The position numbers and the translations under genes were made by a program. Source: DAIOXA01 sp050949165 (GTDB lineage Bacteria > Bacillota > Proteinivoracia > UBA4975). From it: a DNA stretch of 64,000 nucleotides. Location of the stretch: the NCBI GenBank assembly GCA_050949165.1, contig JBMNFF010000001.1, positions 1 through 64,000 of the forward strand, read 5' to 3'. The notes beneath the pieces were generated by a model. That model saw only the letters and a program-made list of their open reading frames with translations. It was not told the origin of the DNA and ran no database searches. Within the stretch, counting starts at the first letter, position 1. Each line of letters opens with the position of its first letter. This document shows positions 7,668-15,915 of the stretch, one piece after another.

Positions 7668-8717
7668 TCAGGGTCCGGGCACCAACTTAATTTTGCCGGA
7701 ATTGGTCAGGCAGGGGAGGATGCCGATGTAGTCGGCGCTGACCTGGCCGATGACATTGACCCTCTCATCCTGGGGCAGGCTCCGGGCCAGAATCTGGATT
7801 TCTCCCGAGTACCTGCCGTAGAGGCGGTTGTCCATGGTTATCGCTCCCGCAGCCCTTTCCCCGCAGTTATCCGGCTCCATCAGGTCTCCGGGACAGGAAT
7901 ATTCCCGGGATTCATGGATGCGCTTGACCAGGAGGGGAGAGTCGGGTCGGATGGTGAAGACCTGATTATACAGGTAGCGGTACCTGGGCAGGAGCTGGCT
8001 GGGGACGGCGACGACCCCAGTCCTGCAGTGCCCGGCAATCAGCCGGCGCTGCCCTGAACTCAGTCCCAGGTCGCCCAGGAAGATTCCATCCAGGCCAAAC
8101 TTAATCGCCATCTCCAGATAGGCCAGGTAGGGAGGGAGAGAGCGGTGGGCTTCCACCGTGGGCAACCCGGCATGGATGGGGCCCCGCTTCTCTTCATCCC
8201 CGGGGATAAAGGCCAGCACCTTGATGCCCAACCGCCGCAGCTCGGCATTGAGCCGGGCAAATTGGCAGGGATCCAGGCCGGTTTCCGGCCGGGGGTAGAA
8301 GTTGTGCATGGCGTAGACCTCTCCCCCCGCGGCGACGATTTTTTCAGCAGTAGCGGCGTCCACCGTGGAGGCGTTGAAGGCCAGGGGAAATTCTTCAGCC
8401 ACCGCCAACATTTCTGCCAGGGAAAAGCCATAGTCCAGGCGGAGGATGTCCAGGCCCAGCTCCCGGGCGAAGCCCAGGATATCTTCGTGGCCAAAGACCT
8501 TCAATGTCTTGGGCGACACATCGGCCAGAATCCGGAACCCCGAGCTTTTTAGCCAGTTGCTCATAGCCCGGGCAGCATCGACATAGTCGGCATCAAACTC
8601 TTCCTGGATGTGGAAAGAAGTGAAGACGAAGGTACCCGAGCCGGCCAGGGCCTCCAGGCTCTGCTTCTGGCGGGCGAAGGCCGACACGTATACCGAAAGT
8701 CCTAAATCCTTAAACAC
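7668..8717 (-). CDS. mupG: 6-phospho-N-acetylmuramidase (DUF871, MupG family)
   Basis: This 349-residue protein is of the DUF871/MupG family, which in Bacillus and Staphylococcus splits MurNAc-6P-GlcNAc inside the cell. It has an N-terminal TIM barrel starting GLSVYVS with FTSFHIQEE and ILADVSPKTL, a long loop with HNFYPRPETGLD, and a C-terminal cyclophilin-like domain (from about residue 235). It is the last gene of the murR-murQ-murP-mupG cluster. GTG 8717 overlaps the end of the PTS gene by 8 bases, with only a weak ribosome site, so translation is probably coupled. The context makes a role in recycling muropeptide sugars very likely. Confidence 0.88.
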   Translation of the reverse strand: MFKDLGLSVYVSAFARQKQSLEALAGSGTFVFTSFHIQEEFDADYVDAARAMSNWLKSSGFRILADVSPKTLKVFGHEDILGFARELGLDILRLDYGFSLAEMLAVAEEFPLAFNASTVDAATAEKIVAAGGEVYAMHNFYPRPETGLDPCQFARLNAELRRLGIKVLAFIPGDEEKRGPIHAGLPTVEAHRSLPPYLAYLEMAIKFGLDGIFLGDLGLSSGQRRLIAGHCRTGVVAVPSQLLPRYRYLYNQVFTIRPDSPLLVKRIHESREYSCPGDLMEPDNCGERAAGAITMDNRLYGRYSGEIQILARSLPQDERVNVIGQVSADYIGILPCLTNSGKIKLVPGP

Positions 8718-10134
8718 TGGCTACTTCTGAGTCCTTGATGAACAGCGAGGTGATGATAAAGCCGAAGATATAGGAGATGACCAGACCCAGGAAGTAGTTG
8801 AGCATGGATGCAGGTTGCATGACGGCGATGGCCACAACTCCCGAGGGACCCCAGGCCGAAGCCATGACCTTGGACAGCATCACAAAGGCGCCGCCAAAGC
8901 CTGCGCCGAGACCGGCGGTGACAAAGGGCTTGCCCAGGGGCAGGGTGACGCCGTAGATCAGGGGCTCGCCTATCCCCAGCACGCCGGCGGGCAGCGCCCC
9001 GGCGATGACCTTTTTCATCCGCTCATTGCGGACCCTGTTGGCCTTGAGCCAGATGGCCAGGGCTGCGCCCACCTGGCCGGCGCCGGCCATGGCCAGGACG
9101 GGGAAGAGGGTCACGCCGCCCAGGGCCTCCAGCTGAATGGCGTAGATGGGAATCAGGCCATGGTGCAGGCCCAGGAGGACCATGGGCAGGAAGAGGGCTG
9201 CGAGGACATAGCCGGAAATTACGCTGACCACGGCATTGTCGGAGTTAATCAGGACGTTGAGGCCCTTGACCAGCCAGTCGGAAGCGAAGCCGGAAACCGG
9301 CATGATCACAAAGACAAAGAGCAGTCCCACGATGAGCAGGGAAATCAGGGGAGTGAGGACCAGGTCCAGGACCTCGGGGACCACCTTGCGGACCCGCTTT
9401 TCCACCAGGGAGAGGATGTAGACTCCGATGATGACGCCGATGATGCCTCCCTTGCCGGTGGTGAGAATGGACTTCAGGGGAGTTTCTGCATCGTAGAGGT
9501 TGAAGAGTTGAGAGATCTGGTTGATCTGGGCGGCGATGGACATGGCGCCGAGCATGCCGCCCAGGGCTTCGGTGGCGCCGAAGCGCTTGGCGGCATTGAT
9601 GCCGGTGTAGATGGCAAAGTAGCCCAGGAAACCTGTCCCAATCAGGGAGAAGAGCAACTGGGTTGCCGTCCAGAAGGTCCCGGCCAGGGTCCCTTTGCTG
9701 AGCAAGGTTGAGAGCAGGGAGCCGAGCCCATTGAAAATACCCGCGGCTATGATTGCTGGAAGAAGAGGGATGAAAATACCGGCGATGGTTTCCAGGGCGG
9801 ATTTCAGTGGGCTCTGCTTGCGGGCGCCTTTGATGGCGGCCTTATTGGCCTGCCAGTCGTCGGTGACCGTCTGATCCTTGGCGATGCCGTGCTCTTGGGC
9901 GAGGATGTCCATGAGTCTGTTGGCTTTGCCGGGGCCGACCACCACCTGCAGGGTTTCGGCATCGACGACGCCCATGACGCCTTCGGTTTCTTTCAGGGCA
10001 TCCAAGTCGGCCTTTTCTTTGTCTTTCAGGCGCAGCCGCAGCCTGGTCATACAGTTGGTGACTGCCAGGACATTGTCCTTGCCGCCAACCAGTTCGAGAA
10101 TCTTGCCTGCCAATTTTTCGTTGGTCATTGACAT
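8710..10134 (-). CDS. murP: PTS transporter subunit EIIBC for N-acetylmuramic acid
   Basis: This 474-residue membrane permease imports and phosphorylates a sugar. The N-terminal EIIB domain (about residues 1-90) keeps the phosphorylated cysteine, Cys28, in AVTNCMTRLRLRL. The EIIC domain (about residues 110-465) has around ten membrane helices and the GIGEPLIYGV sugar-binding loop of the glucose/sucrose class. No EIIA is encoded here, so a shared EIIA must donate the phosphate. The placement between murQ and mupG identifies MurNAc, or a MurNAc-GlcNAc disaccharide, as the likely substrate. Two start codons lie 6 bases apart (10134, 10128) behind GAGAGGAG. Confidence 0.9.
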   Translation of the reverse strand: MSMTNEKLAGKILELVGGKDNVLAVTNCMTRLRLRLKDKEKADLDALKETEGVMGVVDAETLQVVVGPGKANRLMDILAQEHGIAKDQTVTDDWQANKAAIKGARKQSPLKSALETIAGIFIPLLPAIIAAGIFNGLGSLLSTLLSKGTLAGTFWTATQLLFSLIGTGFLGYFAIYTGINAAKRFGATEALGGMLGAMSIAAQINQISQLFNLYDAETPLKSILTTGKGGIIGVIIGVYILSLVEKRVRKVVPEVLDLVLTPLISLLIVGLLFVFVIMPVSGFASDWLVKGLNVLINSDNAVVSVISGYVLAALFLPMVLLGLHHGLIPIYAIQLEALGGVTLFPVLAMAGAGQVGAALAIWLKANRVRNERMKKVIAGALPAGVLGIGEPLIYGVTLPLGKPFVTAGLGAGFGGAFVMLSKVMASAWGPSGVVAIAVMQPASMLNYFLGLVISYIFGFIITSLFIKDSEVASV

Positions 10135-10143
10135 CAGCTCCTC

Positions 10144-11037
10144 TCAAATAATTGACTTGCGGATGTGGCCGTCGGCCGCATCCAGTTTCGCCCTTGCGGT
10201 ATGGACGTCGCAATTGAGCAAAATCATTACAATGGCCAGTTTCACGCTCCCTTCTGCAAGTTTCAGGTGTTGGACGGCTTTTTCCTGAGTGCAGCCGGTG
10301 GCGCTCATGATGATGTTGACCGCCCGGGTTTCCAGCTTCTTATTGGTCGGTTGCACGTCCACCATCAGGTTCTTGAACACCTTGCCGATGCCCACCATGG
10401 AAACGGTGGAAATCATGTTCAGGACCAGCTTTTGAGCGGTGCCCGCCTTGAGCCGGGTGGAGCCGGTGAGGACTTCGGGCCCCACGATGACTTCGATGGG
10501 AATGTCTGCAACAGAACTGATGGGAGAGTTTTCATTGCAGGATATGGAGGCGGTGGTGCAGCCCACTTCCCTGGCGTATTCCAAGGCTCCCAGGACGTAA
10601 GGGGTGCGGCCGCTGGCGGCAATCCCGATCACCACGTCCCGGGCCTCGAGGCCGATGTCCTGCAGGTCCTTGGCGCCCATGGCGTAGTCGTCTTCGGCCC
10701 CTTCCACAGCCTGGGCAAAGGCCACGGTCCCGCCGGCCAACAGGGCCACCACCTGTTCAGGGGGAGTCCCGAAGGTGGGAGGGCACTCGGCGGCGTCCAA
10801 AAAGCCCAGCCGACCGCTGGTTCCGGCCCCCACATAGATCAGGCGGCCGCCGGATTTAAAGGCCCTGATCACAGCCTCAACGGCCTTCTCGATTTGAGGG
10901 ATGGCCTTGCCAACGGCCGGGGCCACCTGGGCATCTTCCTGGTTCATGGCCTTGAGGGCTTCCAGGGGAGACATGAGGTCCAAATCCTGGGTCCTTTCAT
11001 TGCGCTGTTCCGTTGACAATTGCGAGAGATCAAGCAT
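10144..11037 (-). CDS. murQ: N-acetylmuramic acid 6-phosphate etherase
   Basis: MurQ cleaves the D-lactyl ether of MurNAc-6P to give GlcNAc-6P and D-lactate. The 297-residue protein begins with the family signature TEQRNERTQDLDLMSPLEAL. It has the SIS-domain phosphosugar site YVGAGTSGRLGFLDAAECPPT with the catalytic acid region GAEDD, a second SIS motif (GIAASGRTPYVLGAL), and GSTRLKAGTAQKLVLNM. Length and motifs are normal. It overlaps the murR end by 8 bases and is followed after 9 bases by murP. Confidence 0.95.
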   Translation of the reverse strand: MLDLSQLSTEQRNERTQDLDLMSPLEALKAMNQEDAQVAPAVGKAIPQIEKAVEAVIRAFKSGGRLIYVGAGTSGRLGFLDAAECPPTFGTPPEQVVALLAGGTVAFAQAVEGAEDDYAMGAKDLQDIGLEARDVVIGIAASGRTPYVLGALEYAREVGCTTASISCNENSPISSVADIPIEVIVGPEVLTGSTRLKAGTAQKLVLNMISTVSMVGIGKVFKNLMVDVQPTNKKLETRAVNIIMSATGCTQEKAVQHLKLAEGSVKLAIVMILLNCDVHTARAKLDAADGHIRKSII

Positions 11038-11890
11038 CGGTTATTACCCCATTTCCTTTTTGAATGTGCGTCTTGGCAATCTGGGCCAGGGACTTTTCAT
11101 ACTGGGTGTTCAGATAGCCGGTGTAGAGGAAGTCGATGATGTTGAGCTGGGATATCCGGGAAGACATGGCGCCGCTGCGGACGATGCCTTCGGTGGCCGA
11201 GACATAGAGGTGGAGATCGCTGTGCTCTGTTACCGGCGAACGGCCGTACCGGGTGATGGAGATTATTTTGACATTGTTGGCCCGCATGGCCTTGGCGCAT
11301 TCCACCATCTCCCGGGTCTGGCCGGAATAGGAGAGGATTATGCCCACATCTCCTTCCCGCATATTGCGGGCGGTGAGCAGCTGGGTATGCCAGTCGTCGC
11401 TGACGGAGCAGCGCTTGTTCAGGCGCATAAACTTCAACTGGGCGTCCTTGGCCACCAGGAGGGAGGAGCCGATGCCGAAGAGGGCGACGTGGTCACAGGC
11501 ATAGAGGAGCTGGATACATTGATTGAGGACGGCATAATCCACCAGGTCCTTGGTGGCTTCCAGGGCAAGCATGTTCCTGTACGTTATTTTGTCGACGATC
11601 TCTTCCAGGCTGTCGGCAGGGCTTACTTCCTTCTGGGCCTCCAGACGGGTATTCTCCCGCATGGCCAGCTCGTAGATCAGGGCCTTGTTAAAGTCCCTGT
11701 ACCCCTCAAAGCCGTTCTTCTTGCAGAGGCGGATGATGGAGGCCGGGGAAGAAAAGGCCTGTTCAGCCAGTTGGTGCACCGACATGGTGGCTGCTTCCTG
11801 GGGATGGTCCAGGATGAATTGAATTATCGCCCTTTCGGTGGTGCTGGCCCGTTCCAGGTACTCCCGCAGGCGCACACTGACAATTTTCAT
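11030..11890 (-). CDS. murR: RpiR/MurR-family transcription regulator
   Basis: This is a 286-residue regulator of the RpiR family. The N-terminal helix-turn-helix (about residues 1-75, including AEQAFSSPASIIRLCKKNGF) is followed by a SIS sugar-phosphate sensor (about residues 125-255, with FGIGSSLLVAKDAQLKF and LSYSGQTREMVECA). It is the first gene of the mur operon, so it probably senses MurNAc-6P. ATG 11890 has AAGGGTGA at the right distance; an in-frame GTG at 11899 is the alternative. Promoter elements and a candidate operator lie directly upstream. Confidence 0.88.
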   Translation of the reverse strand: MKIVSVRLREYLERASTTERAIIQFILDHPQEAATMSVHQLAEQAFSSPASIIRLCKKNGFEGYRDFNKALIYELAMRENTRLEAQKEVSPADSLEEIVDKITYRNMLALEATKDLVDYAVLNQCIQLLYACDHVALFGIGSSLLVAKDAQLKFMRLNKRCSVSDDWHTQLLTARNMREGDVGIILSYSGQTREMVECAKAMRANNVKIISITRYGRSPVTEHSDLHLYVSATEGIVRSGAMSSRISQLNIIDFLYTGYLNTQYEKSLAQIAKTHIQKGNGVITDA

Positions 11891-11912
11891 GGCAATCACC
11901 CTTATAATTTGA

Positions 11913-11940
11913 ATGATACCGGTTTGAACTTATGTGTCAA
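11913..11940 (-). promoter_or_regulatory. sigma-A-type promoter of the mur operon
   Basis: On the minus strand TTGACA (11940-11935) and TATCAT (11918-11913) are separated by 16 bases, about 25 bases before the murR start. This is the only good promoter between lysA's terminator and murR. Confidence 0.65.
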
Positions 11941-11956
11941 TAAATCTATCCGGTTA

Positions 11957-11971
11957 TGAAATATTGTTTCA
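11957..11971. promoter_or_regulatory. candidate MurR operator
   Basis: TGAAA-TATTG-TTTCA is a perfect inverted repeat upstream of the -35 box. RpiR-family regulators commonly bind TGAAA..TTTCA palindromes. A CCGGTT(A)TGAA motif occurs twice, at about 11919 and 11950, 31 bases apart, one copy between -10 and -35. The site is centred well upstream of -35, which would suit activation or looping better than simple blocking. Confidence 0.45.
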
Positions 11972-12017
11972 CAAACTTGATATTTTGCAAGCATTTTTAG
12001 CCTTTGGGTGAAATTGG

Positions 12018-12047
12018 CAAAAAAACTGACCACTTCAGTGGTCAGTT
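12018..12047 (-). terminator. lysA terminator containing the stop codon
   Basis: On the minus strand AACTGACCACT pairs with AGTGGTCAGTT and runs into seven Ts. The lysA stop codon (12037-12035) lies in the loop of this hairpin. Confidence 0.85.
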
Positions 12048-13387
12048 GGGGTTGGCGCCGCGGGCTCGCCCTGCGCCGCCTTTCTCAGCATATGGGGAGG
12101 AATGAAGTCGCGCCTGACCAGGTCCGCATAATTTTCCCTGGCCACTACCAGTTCGGCCCGGCCGGCGTTGACAAAGACTGCGGCGGGGCGGGCAAAGTGA
12201 TTGTAATTGCTGGCCAGGGAATGGTGGTAGGCGCCGGTGGCCAGCATGGCCAGGATATCGCCGCGTCGGAGCGCAGGCAGTTCGACATCCCGAATCAGGA
12301 TATCTCCCGACTCGCAGGCCTTGCCGGCTATGGTTACCAGTTTCCGGGCAGGCTCCAGGGCCCGATTGGCCACGACGAAGGTGTAGCGGGCTCCGTAGAG
12401 GGCCGGGCGGGGATCCGACATCATGCCGCCATCCACCGCCACGTACTTGCGCACCCCCGGCACCACCTTGCAGCAACCCACCTGGAACAGGGTGGTCCCC
12501 GCCGGGCCCACGATGGACCGGCCCGGTTCGATCAGCAGCCGGGGCAGGGGGAGGCCGTATCTTGCCGCTTCGGCCTTCACCGTCCCGGTCAGCGCCCGCA
12601 CATAATCTTCTATGGCCGGGGGCGAGTCTTCCCGCCGATAGCGGATGCCCAGGCCGCCGCCCAGGTCCAGCTCGGCCAGGGTCAGGCCCTGCTCCCGGCG
12701 GATCTTCGCCATCAGGCCCACCATAACCTCTGCCGCCCTGCGAAAGGGGGCGAGGGAGAGGATCTGAGAACCGATATGACAGTGCAGGCCCCGCAGGTTT
12801 AAGCCCGGCAGCTTGACGGCCCGGGCGACGGCTTTTTGTACCTGGGTGTCCAGGCCGAAGCCAAATTTGGAATCGGCTTGCCCCGTCTGGATATAGGCAT
12901 GGGTGGTGGGGGCGACAGCGGGGTTGACCCGCAGGTAGATATTCGCTTCCAGGCTCCGGGCGGCGGCAATCCGGCTCAGGAGGGCCAGCTCCGAAAAGCT
13001 GTCCACCACCAGGCGGCCCACCCCGGCCCGCAATGCCAGGTCGATTTCCGCTTCGGATTTGTTGTTGCCGTGAAAGATAATCCTTTCCGCCGGAAACCCG
13101 GTCTGGAGGGCGGTGTAGATTTCTCCCCCCGAGACGGTATCCAGGCTCAGACCCTCTTCTTCCACCAGGCGGCAGATGGCGCTGGTCATAAAGGCTTTTC
13201 CCGCATAGGCCACCCGGGAGTCGGGGTAGCATTGGGCCAGGGCCTCCCGGTAGCGGGCGCAGTTCTGGCGGATCAGACTTTCATCCAGCACATAGAGGGG
13301 AGTGCCGAACCTCCGGGCGAGCTCCACTGTATCGCAGCCGCCCAGCTGCAAATGACCTCTTTCGTTGACTTCCAGTCCATTTATCAT
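12035..13387 (-). CDS. lysA: diaminopimelate decarboxylase
   Basis: LysA converts meso-diaminopimelate to lysine, the last step of lysine synthesis. The 450-residue PLP enzyme has the Schiff-base lysine K64 in AYAGKAF, the HCHIGSQIL segment, the glycine-rich phosphate loop (DLGGGLGIRY), EPGRSIVGPAG, and the C-terminal ACESGDIL and GAYHHSLASNYNHF motifs that complete the dimeric active site. All motifs are intact. The tail after PHMLRKAA is alanine/proline-rich and looks unconserved. A lysine riboswitch and terminator precede it, so lysine represses it through transcription termination. Confidence 0.95.
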   Translation of the reverse strand: MINGLEVNERGHLQLGGCDTVELARRFGTPLYVLDESLIRQNCARYREALAQCYPDSRVAYAGKAFMTSAICRLVEEEGLSLDTVSGGEIYTALQTGFPAERIIFHGNNKSEAEIDLALRAGVGRLVVDSFSELALLSRIAAARSLEANIYLRVNPAVAPTTHAYIQTGQADSKFGFGLDTQVQKAVARAVKLPGLNLRGLHCHIGSQILSLAPFRRAAEVMVGLMAKIRREQGLTLAELDLGGGLGIRYRREDSPPAIEDYVRALTGTVKAEAARYGLPLPRLLIEPGRSIVGPAGTTLFQVGCCKVVPGVRKYVAVDGGMMSDPRPALYGARYTFVVANRALEPARKLVTIAGKACESGDILIRDVELPALRRGDILAMLATGAYHHSLASNYNHFARPAAVFVNAGRAELVVARENYADLVRRDFIPPHMLRKAAQGEPAAPTPTDH

Positions 13388-13429
13388 TTTTTATCCTCCA
13401 CTTCCTTGGCGGAGCAATGGGAAGGCCGG

Positions 13430-13462
13430 AAAATAAAAGAGCGCCCGACGAAAGTCCGACGC
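13430..13462 (-). terminator. lysine-responsive leader terminator
   Basis: On the minus strand GCGTCGGAC-TTTC-GTCGGGCGC (one mismatch) is followed by TCTTTTATTTT. It lies between the riboswitch aptamer and lysA and is the off-state terminator of the expression platform. Confidence 0.75.
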
Positions 13463-13496
13463 AAAAAGGCAAAGACCCTCCTCATGCCCCCGATGA

Positions 13497-13672
13497 GATA
13501 GCTCTCCACACCGGCCCTGGGCACTGCCGGTGTGACAGCCCTGCACCTCTTCGGTGCAAGTCCAGCAGCGGACTTAGGTATCCGCCACTTCGGCGAAGGC
13601 TCCTTTCCCTGAGGTTCGCTGGCTTCCGGCCTCCCCCCAGGTACTCTTAGACTTCGCGCCTCTACCCCACCC
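13497..13672 (-). ncRNA. lysine riboswitch (L box)
   Basis: Read on the minus strand, the leader shows the conserved L-box landmarks in order: GTAGAGGCGCGAAG, AAGAGTA, GGGAAAGGAGCCTTCGCCGAAG, CTGCTGG, GGCTGTCAC, and GTGGAGAGCTATCTC at the 3' side. This is the five-way-junction aptamer that binds lysine. It is followed by a terminator at 13430-13462 and then lysA. High lysine should favour termination. The match rests on remembered consensus elements, and a covariance-model search would settle it. Confidence 0.92.
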
Positions 13673-13763
13673 TGGTGTGAGTGAGGTGTGCTATGTTGTT
13701 TTACTTTTTTAAACTACCACCGGCAGGAAAAGTTGTCAATGGAAAGTGCAGGATTTCCCCGGC

Positions 13764-13792
13764 TTGACCTGGAATACAGGTGGGAGTATACT
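13764..13792 (+). promoter_or_regulatory. promoter of the small zinc-ribbon membrane protein
   Basis: TTGACC (13764-13769), 17 bases, TATACT (13787-13792). Transcription from here would begin near 13800, immediately before the ribosome site AGGAGTG. This rules out the longer upstream start of the following gene. Confidence 0.7.
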
Positions 13793-13813
13793 TTCGGGCA
13801 AGGAGTGATTGGC

Positions 13814-14134
13814 TTGACAGAAACGGAACTGCGCTGTGAAAAATGCGGCGAGGCCATAGTTTTTCGCAAAGACCTGGTGGTGACCAATCGGATGTTCACC
13901 AGGTTTTCCACCTTTCACCGGGACTGCTTCCAGCAGGCTTTTCGCAAGGGGGAATATGTCGGCCGACCCGCCAATACCCTGACCGCCACCATCGCCCTGG
14001 CGATAATCCTGCTGGCAGCCCTGCTCTTTTATTTCAAAACCCGGGACAGTTTGGTGCTCCTGGTCCTGATCTTCAGCCCCCTCTACCGGCTCTGGATCTG
14101 GTTTAATTTTGAGAGGAAGGTTGGCAATAAGTAA
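13814..14134 (+). CDS. small membrane protein with CxxC/HxxxC motif
   Basis: The family is not recognised. The 106-residue product starts with a short soluble domain holding CEKCGE and FHRDCF, four residues that could bind one zinc ion in a treble-clef-like arrangement. Two closely spaced membrane helices (about residues 57-75 and 79-95) and a basic tail follow. TTG 13814 is chosen because AGGAGTG lies 7 bases ahead and a near-consensus promoter ends just before it, although the frame is open to 13688. It is a single-gene unit with its own promoter and terminator. Confidence 0.65.
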   Translation: MTETELRCEKCGEAIVFRKDLVVTNRMFTRFSTFHRDCFQQAFRKGEYVGRPANTLTATIALAIILLAALLFYFKTRDSLVLLVLIFSPLYRLWIWFNFERKVGNK

Positions 14135-14164
14135 ATCCGGTTTGACGCCGGATTTATTTTTTTC
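14132..14164 (+). terminator. rho-independent terminator
   Basis: TAAATCCGG (14132-14140) pairs with CCGGATTTA (14148-14156), followed by a long T run. It starts at the stop codon of the preceding gene. Confidence 0.85.
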
Positions 14165-14277
14165 CGCCTGCTGCCAAGGACCGGGAAGACAGCAATAAAT
14201 GGAAAGAAGCCGGCGGTCCCAACTGGTAAAGTATGGATTAAGCAATGAGCTTTAACTAATTCATAGGAGTGGTCATA

Positions 14278-15912
14278 ATGGGCAGGAAGATTTTGGCGGT
14301 TACGGTTATTATTGCGGTCCTCTGTACACCGGGCTGTAAGATTCGCCTGAAAACCGGTGGCGGGGGCTATAAGGTCGGCGATTTTGTCGAGGTCCAGGAG
14401 AATGGAGAATGGTGGAATGCAGAAATCCTGGAATTGGACGGAGACCGGTACCATGTCTCCCTGAAGGGCTTCGACCAGTACAGCCGGTGGGTGGAGGCGG
14501 AGGATATTCGCCCCAAGGAAATCCCCCTGCCGGTGGATCAGGAGGCTCCATATAAAATCGGCGATGCCGTCGCCATCGATTGGGGCGGAGAGTATTGGCC
14601 GGCGGAAATTCTCCATGTCGCTCAGGCAGAGTTCTACCTCATCAGCTACCCGGAAGTGGATTACGATTGGGCTGATGAGTGGCTGCCGGAGTACAGGCTA
14701 AAGGATAAAAAGGGATTAACGGAAGGAAGCAGGGTGGAGGTATGGTGGAACGATGCCTGGTGGCCCGGCGAGGTGGTCGAGGTCAGAAACGAGCGCCTTT
14801 ACCTGGTAAACTACTGGGAGGAAAGCAGCCTCACAGAAGAGTGGCTGGAGGAGTGGCAGATCTACGGATACGCCCATGAGATTCCCCAAGAAGATCCCGA
14901 AGAGCCCCAGGACCCGGAAGACCCTGAGGACCCCGGAGATGTGGGCAATATTCCCGATAACCTGGAATTCCCCGAAGGCTTCGATGCCGTCCTGCGCCGG
15001 GGCGAGGATACCCGGGCCGAGGGCTTGCTCTACTATACCCAGCACCGGGAGGGAAGCTGTTGCTACTACTTTGGCAACAGCATGGACGATATAACCCACG
15101 TGGTGGTGGAGGACAATGGACAGTTCCTGGGCGCCATCATCTACGATGAGAATTTATACCCCGTGCACTGGCTGTTTGAGGAAGTGACCATGGCGGCCAT
15201 GTGGAGCGAAGAGGAACCCTTTGCTCCGGAAAATGCCCTGATCAAGCTGGTCTTTGACGAGGATCAGCTGGACATGACCCTGGACATCAGCATGGATGTG
15301 CTGACCAAGGATCTGCTGGCCAAATTGCCCGGGCTCTATGGCGAAGAGTTCGGGGAAGTGGTCCCCGACCTCCTGGCCAAACTGGAGGCCATGGGCTGGA
15401 GCGAGCTGTCGGTGGCTCAGGCTGCGGAGCAGGCGGCCACTCCCCATGAGCTGGCCATGGCCTCCATGCTGACCACGGCCAGCGTCGTCACCACCATAGT
15501 CGAAAGCCTGCAAGCCGGGTCCAGCGCCGGCCTGGGTTCCGGCCTTGCCGGCAGGCAGGCCGGCGGCGCCATCCGCACCCTGTCCCTGTGGGGGGATTTG
15601 GGCGACGCCGCCGTCAAATCCATGCTTCCCCCTGCGGCGGGCATGCTCTGGACAATTCTCCGCCACCTGCGGGGCCTGGCCGATGGCGCTTACGACGGCG
15701 CCGGTATCGCCGGTCCGACGGTGGGCATGCTGCTCTGTCGGGGCGCCTCCACGGTACCCAACTACTGCAACCACTTTTATCTCTACCACACCAATAAGAA
15801 TCTGGGGCGCTGCGTGGCCATGTGCGTCGCCACCCTGGGCTGTTTTACCGATATCTGCATGCCGGTGACCCTGTCGGTGGAAGAGGCCAACGGGTTCAGA
15901 ACAGTGCGCTGA
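14278..15912 (+). CDS. lipoprotein-like protein with three Tudor/Agenet-like repeats and a Cys-rich C-terminus
   Basis: This 544-residue exported protein is not assigned to a known family as a whole. An N-terminal hydrophobic leader ends at LCTPGC (a weak lipobox). Three repeats of about 50 residues follow, at roughly 27-80, 88-142 and 143-195. Each begins (Y)xxGxxVxV, has WW/YWPxEI, and ends with a WxxEW/WLPEY strand, a pattern like eukaryotic Tudor/Agenet/chromo barrels. An acidic-proline linker (EDPEEPQDPEDPEDPGD) leads to a roughly 330-residue domain with SCCYYF and, near the end, about six more cysteines (..RCVAMCVATLGCFTDIC..). ATG 14278 has AGGAG 8 bases ahead. The next gene, a thioredoxin-DsbD fusion, starts 3 bases after the stop. 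Confidence 0.7.
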   Translation: MGRKILAVTVIIAVLCTPGCKIRLKTGGGGYKVGDFVEVQENGEWWNAEILELDGDRYHVSLKGFDQYSRWVEAEDIRPKEIPLPVDQEAPYKIGDAVAIDWGGEYWPAEILHVAQAEFYLISYPEVDYDWADEWLPEYRLKDKKGLTEGSRVEVWWNDAWWPGEVVEVRNERLYLVNYWEESSLTEEWLEEWQIYGYAHEIPQEDPEEPQDPEDPEDPGDVGNIPDNLEFPEGFDAVLRRGEDTRAEGLLYYTQHREGSCCYYFGNSMDDITHVVVEDNGQFLGAIIYDENLYPVHWLFEEVTMAAMWSEEEPFAPENALIKLVFDEDQLDMTLDISMDVLTKDLLAKLPGLYGEEFGEVVPDLLAKLEAMGWSELSVAQAAEQAATPHELAMASMLTTASVVTTIVESLQAGSSAGLGSGLAGRQAGGAIRTLSLWGDLGDAAVKSMLPPAAGMLWTILRHLRGLADGAYDGAGIAGPTVGMLLCRGASTVPNYCNHFYLYHTNKNLGRCVAMCVATLGCFTDICMPVTLSVEEANGFRTVR

Positions 15913-15915
15913 GCC

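Noticed and set aside
13540..13620. A short protein-coding frame inside the lysA leader.
   Set aside because: The bases match L-box riboswitch elements on the minus strand, which explains the conservation better.
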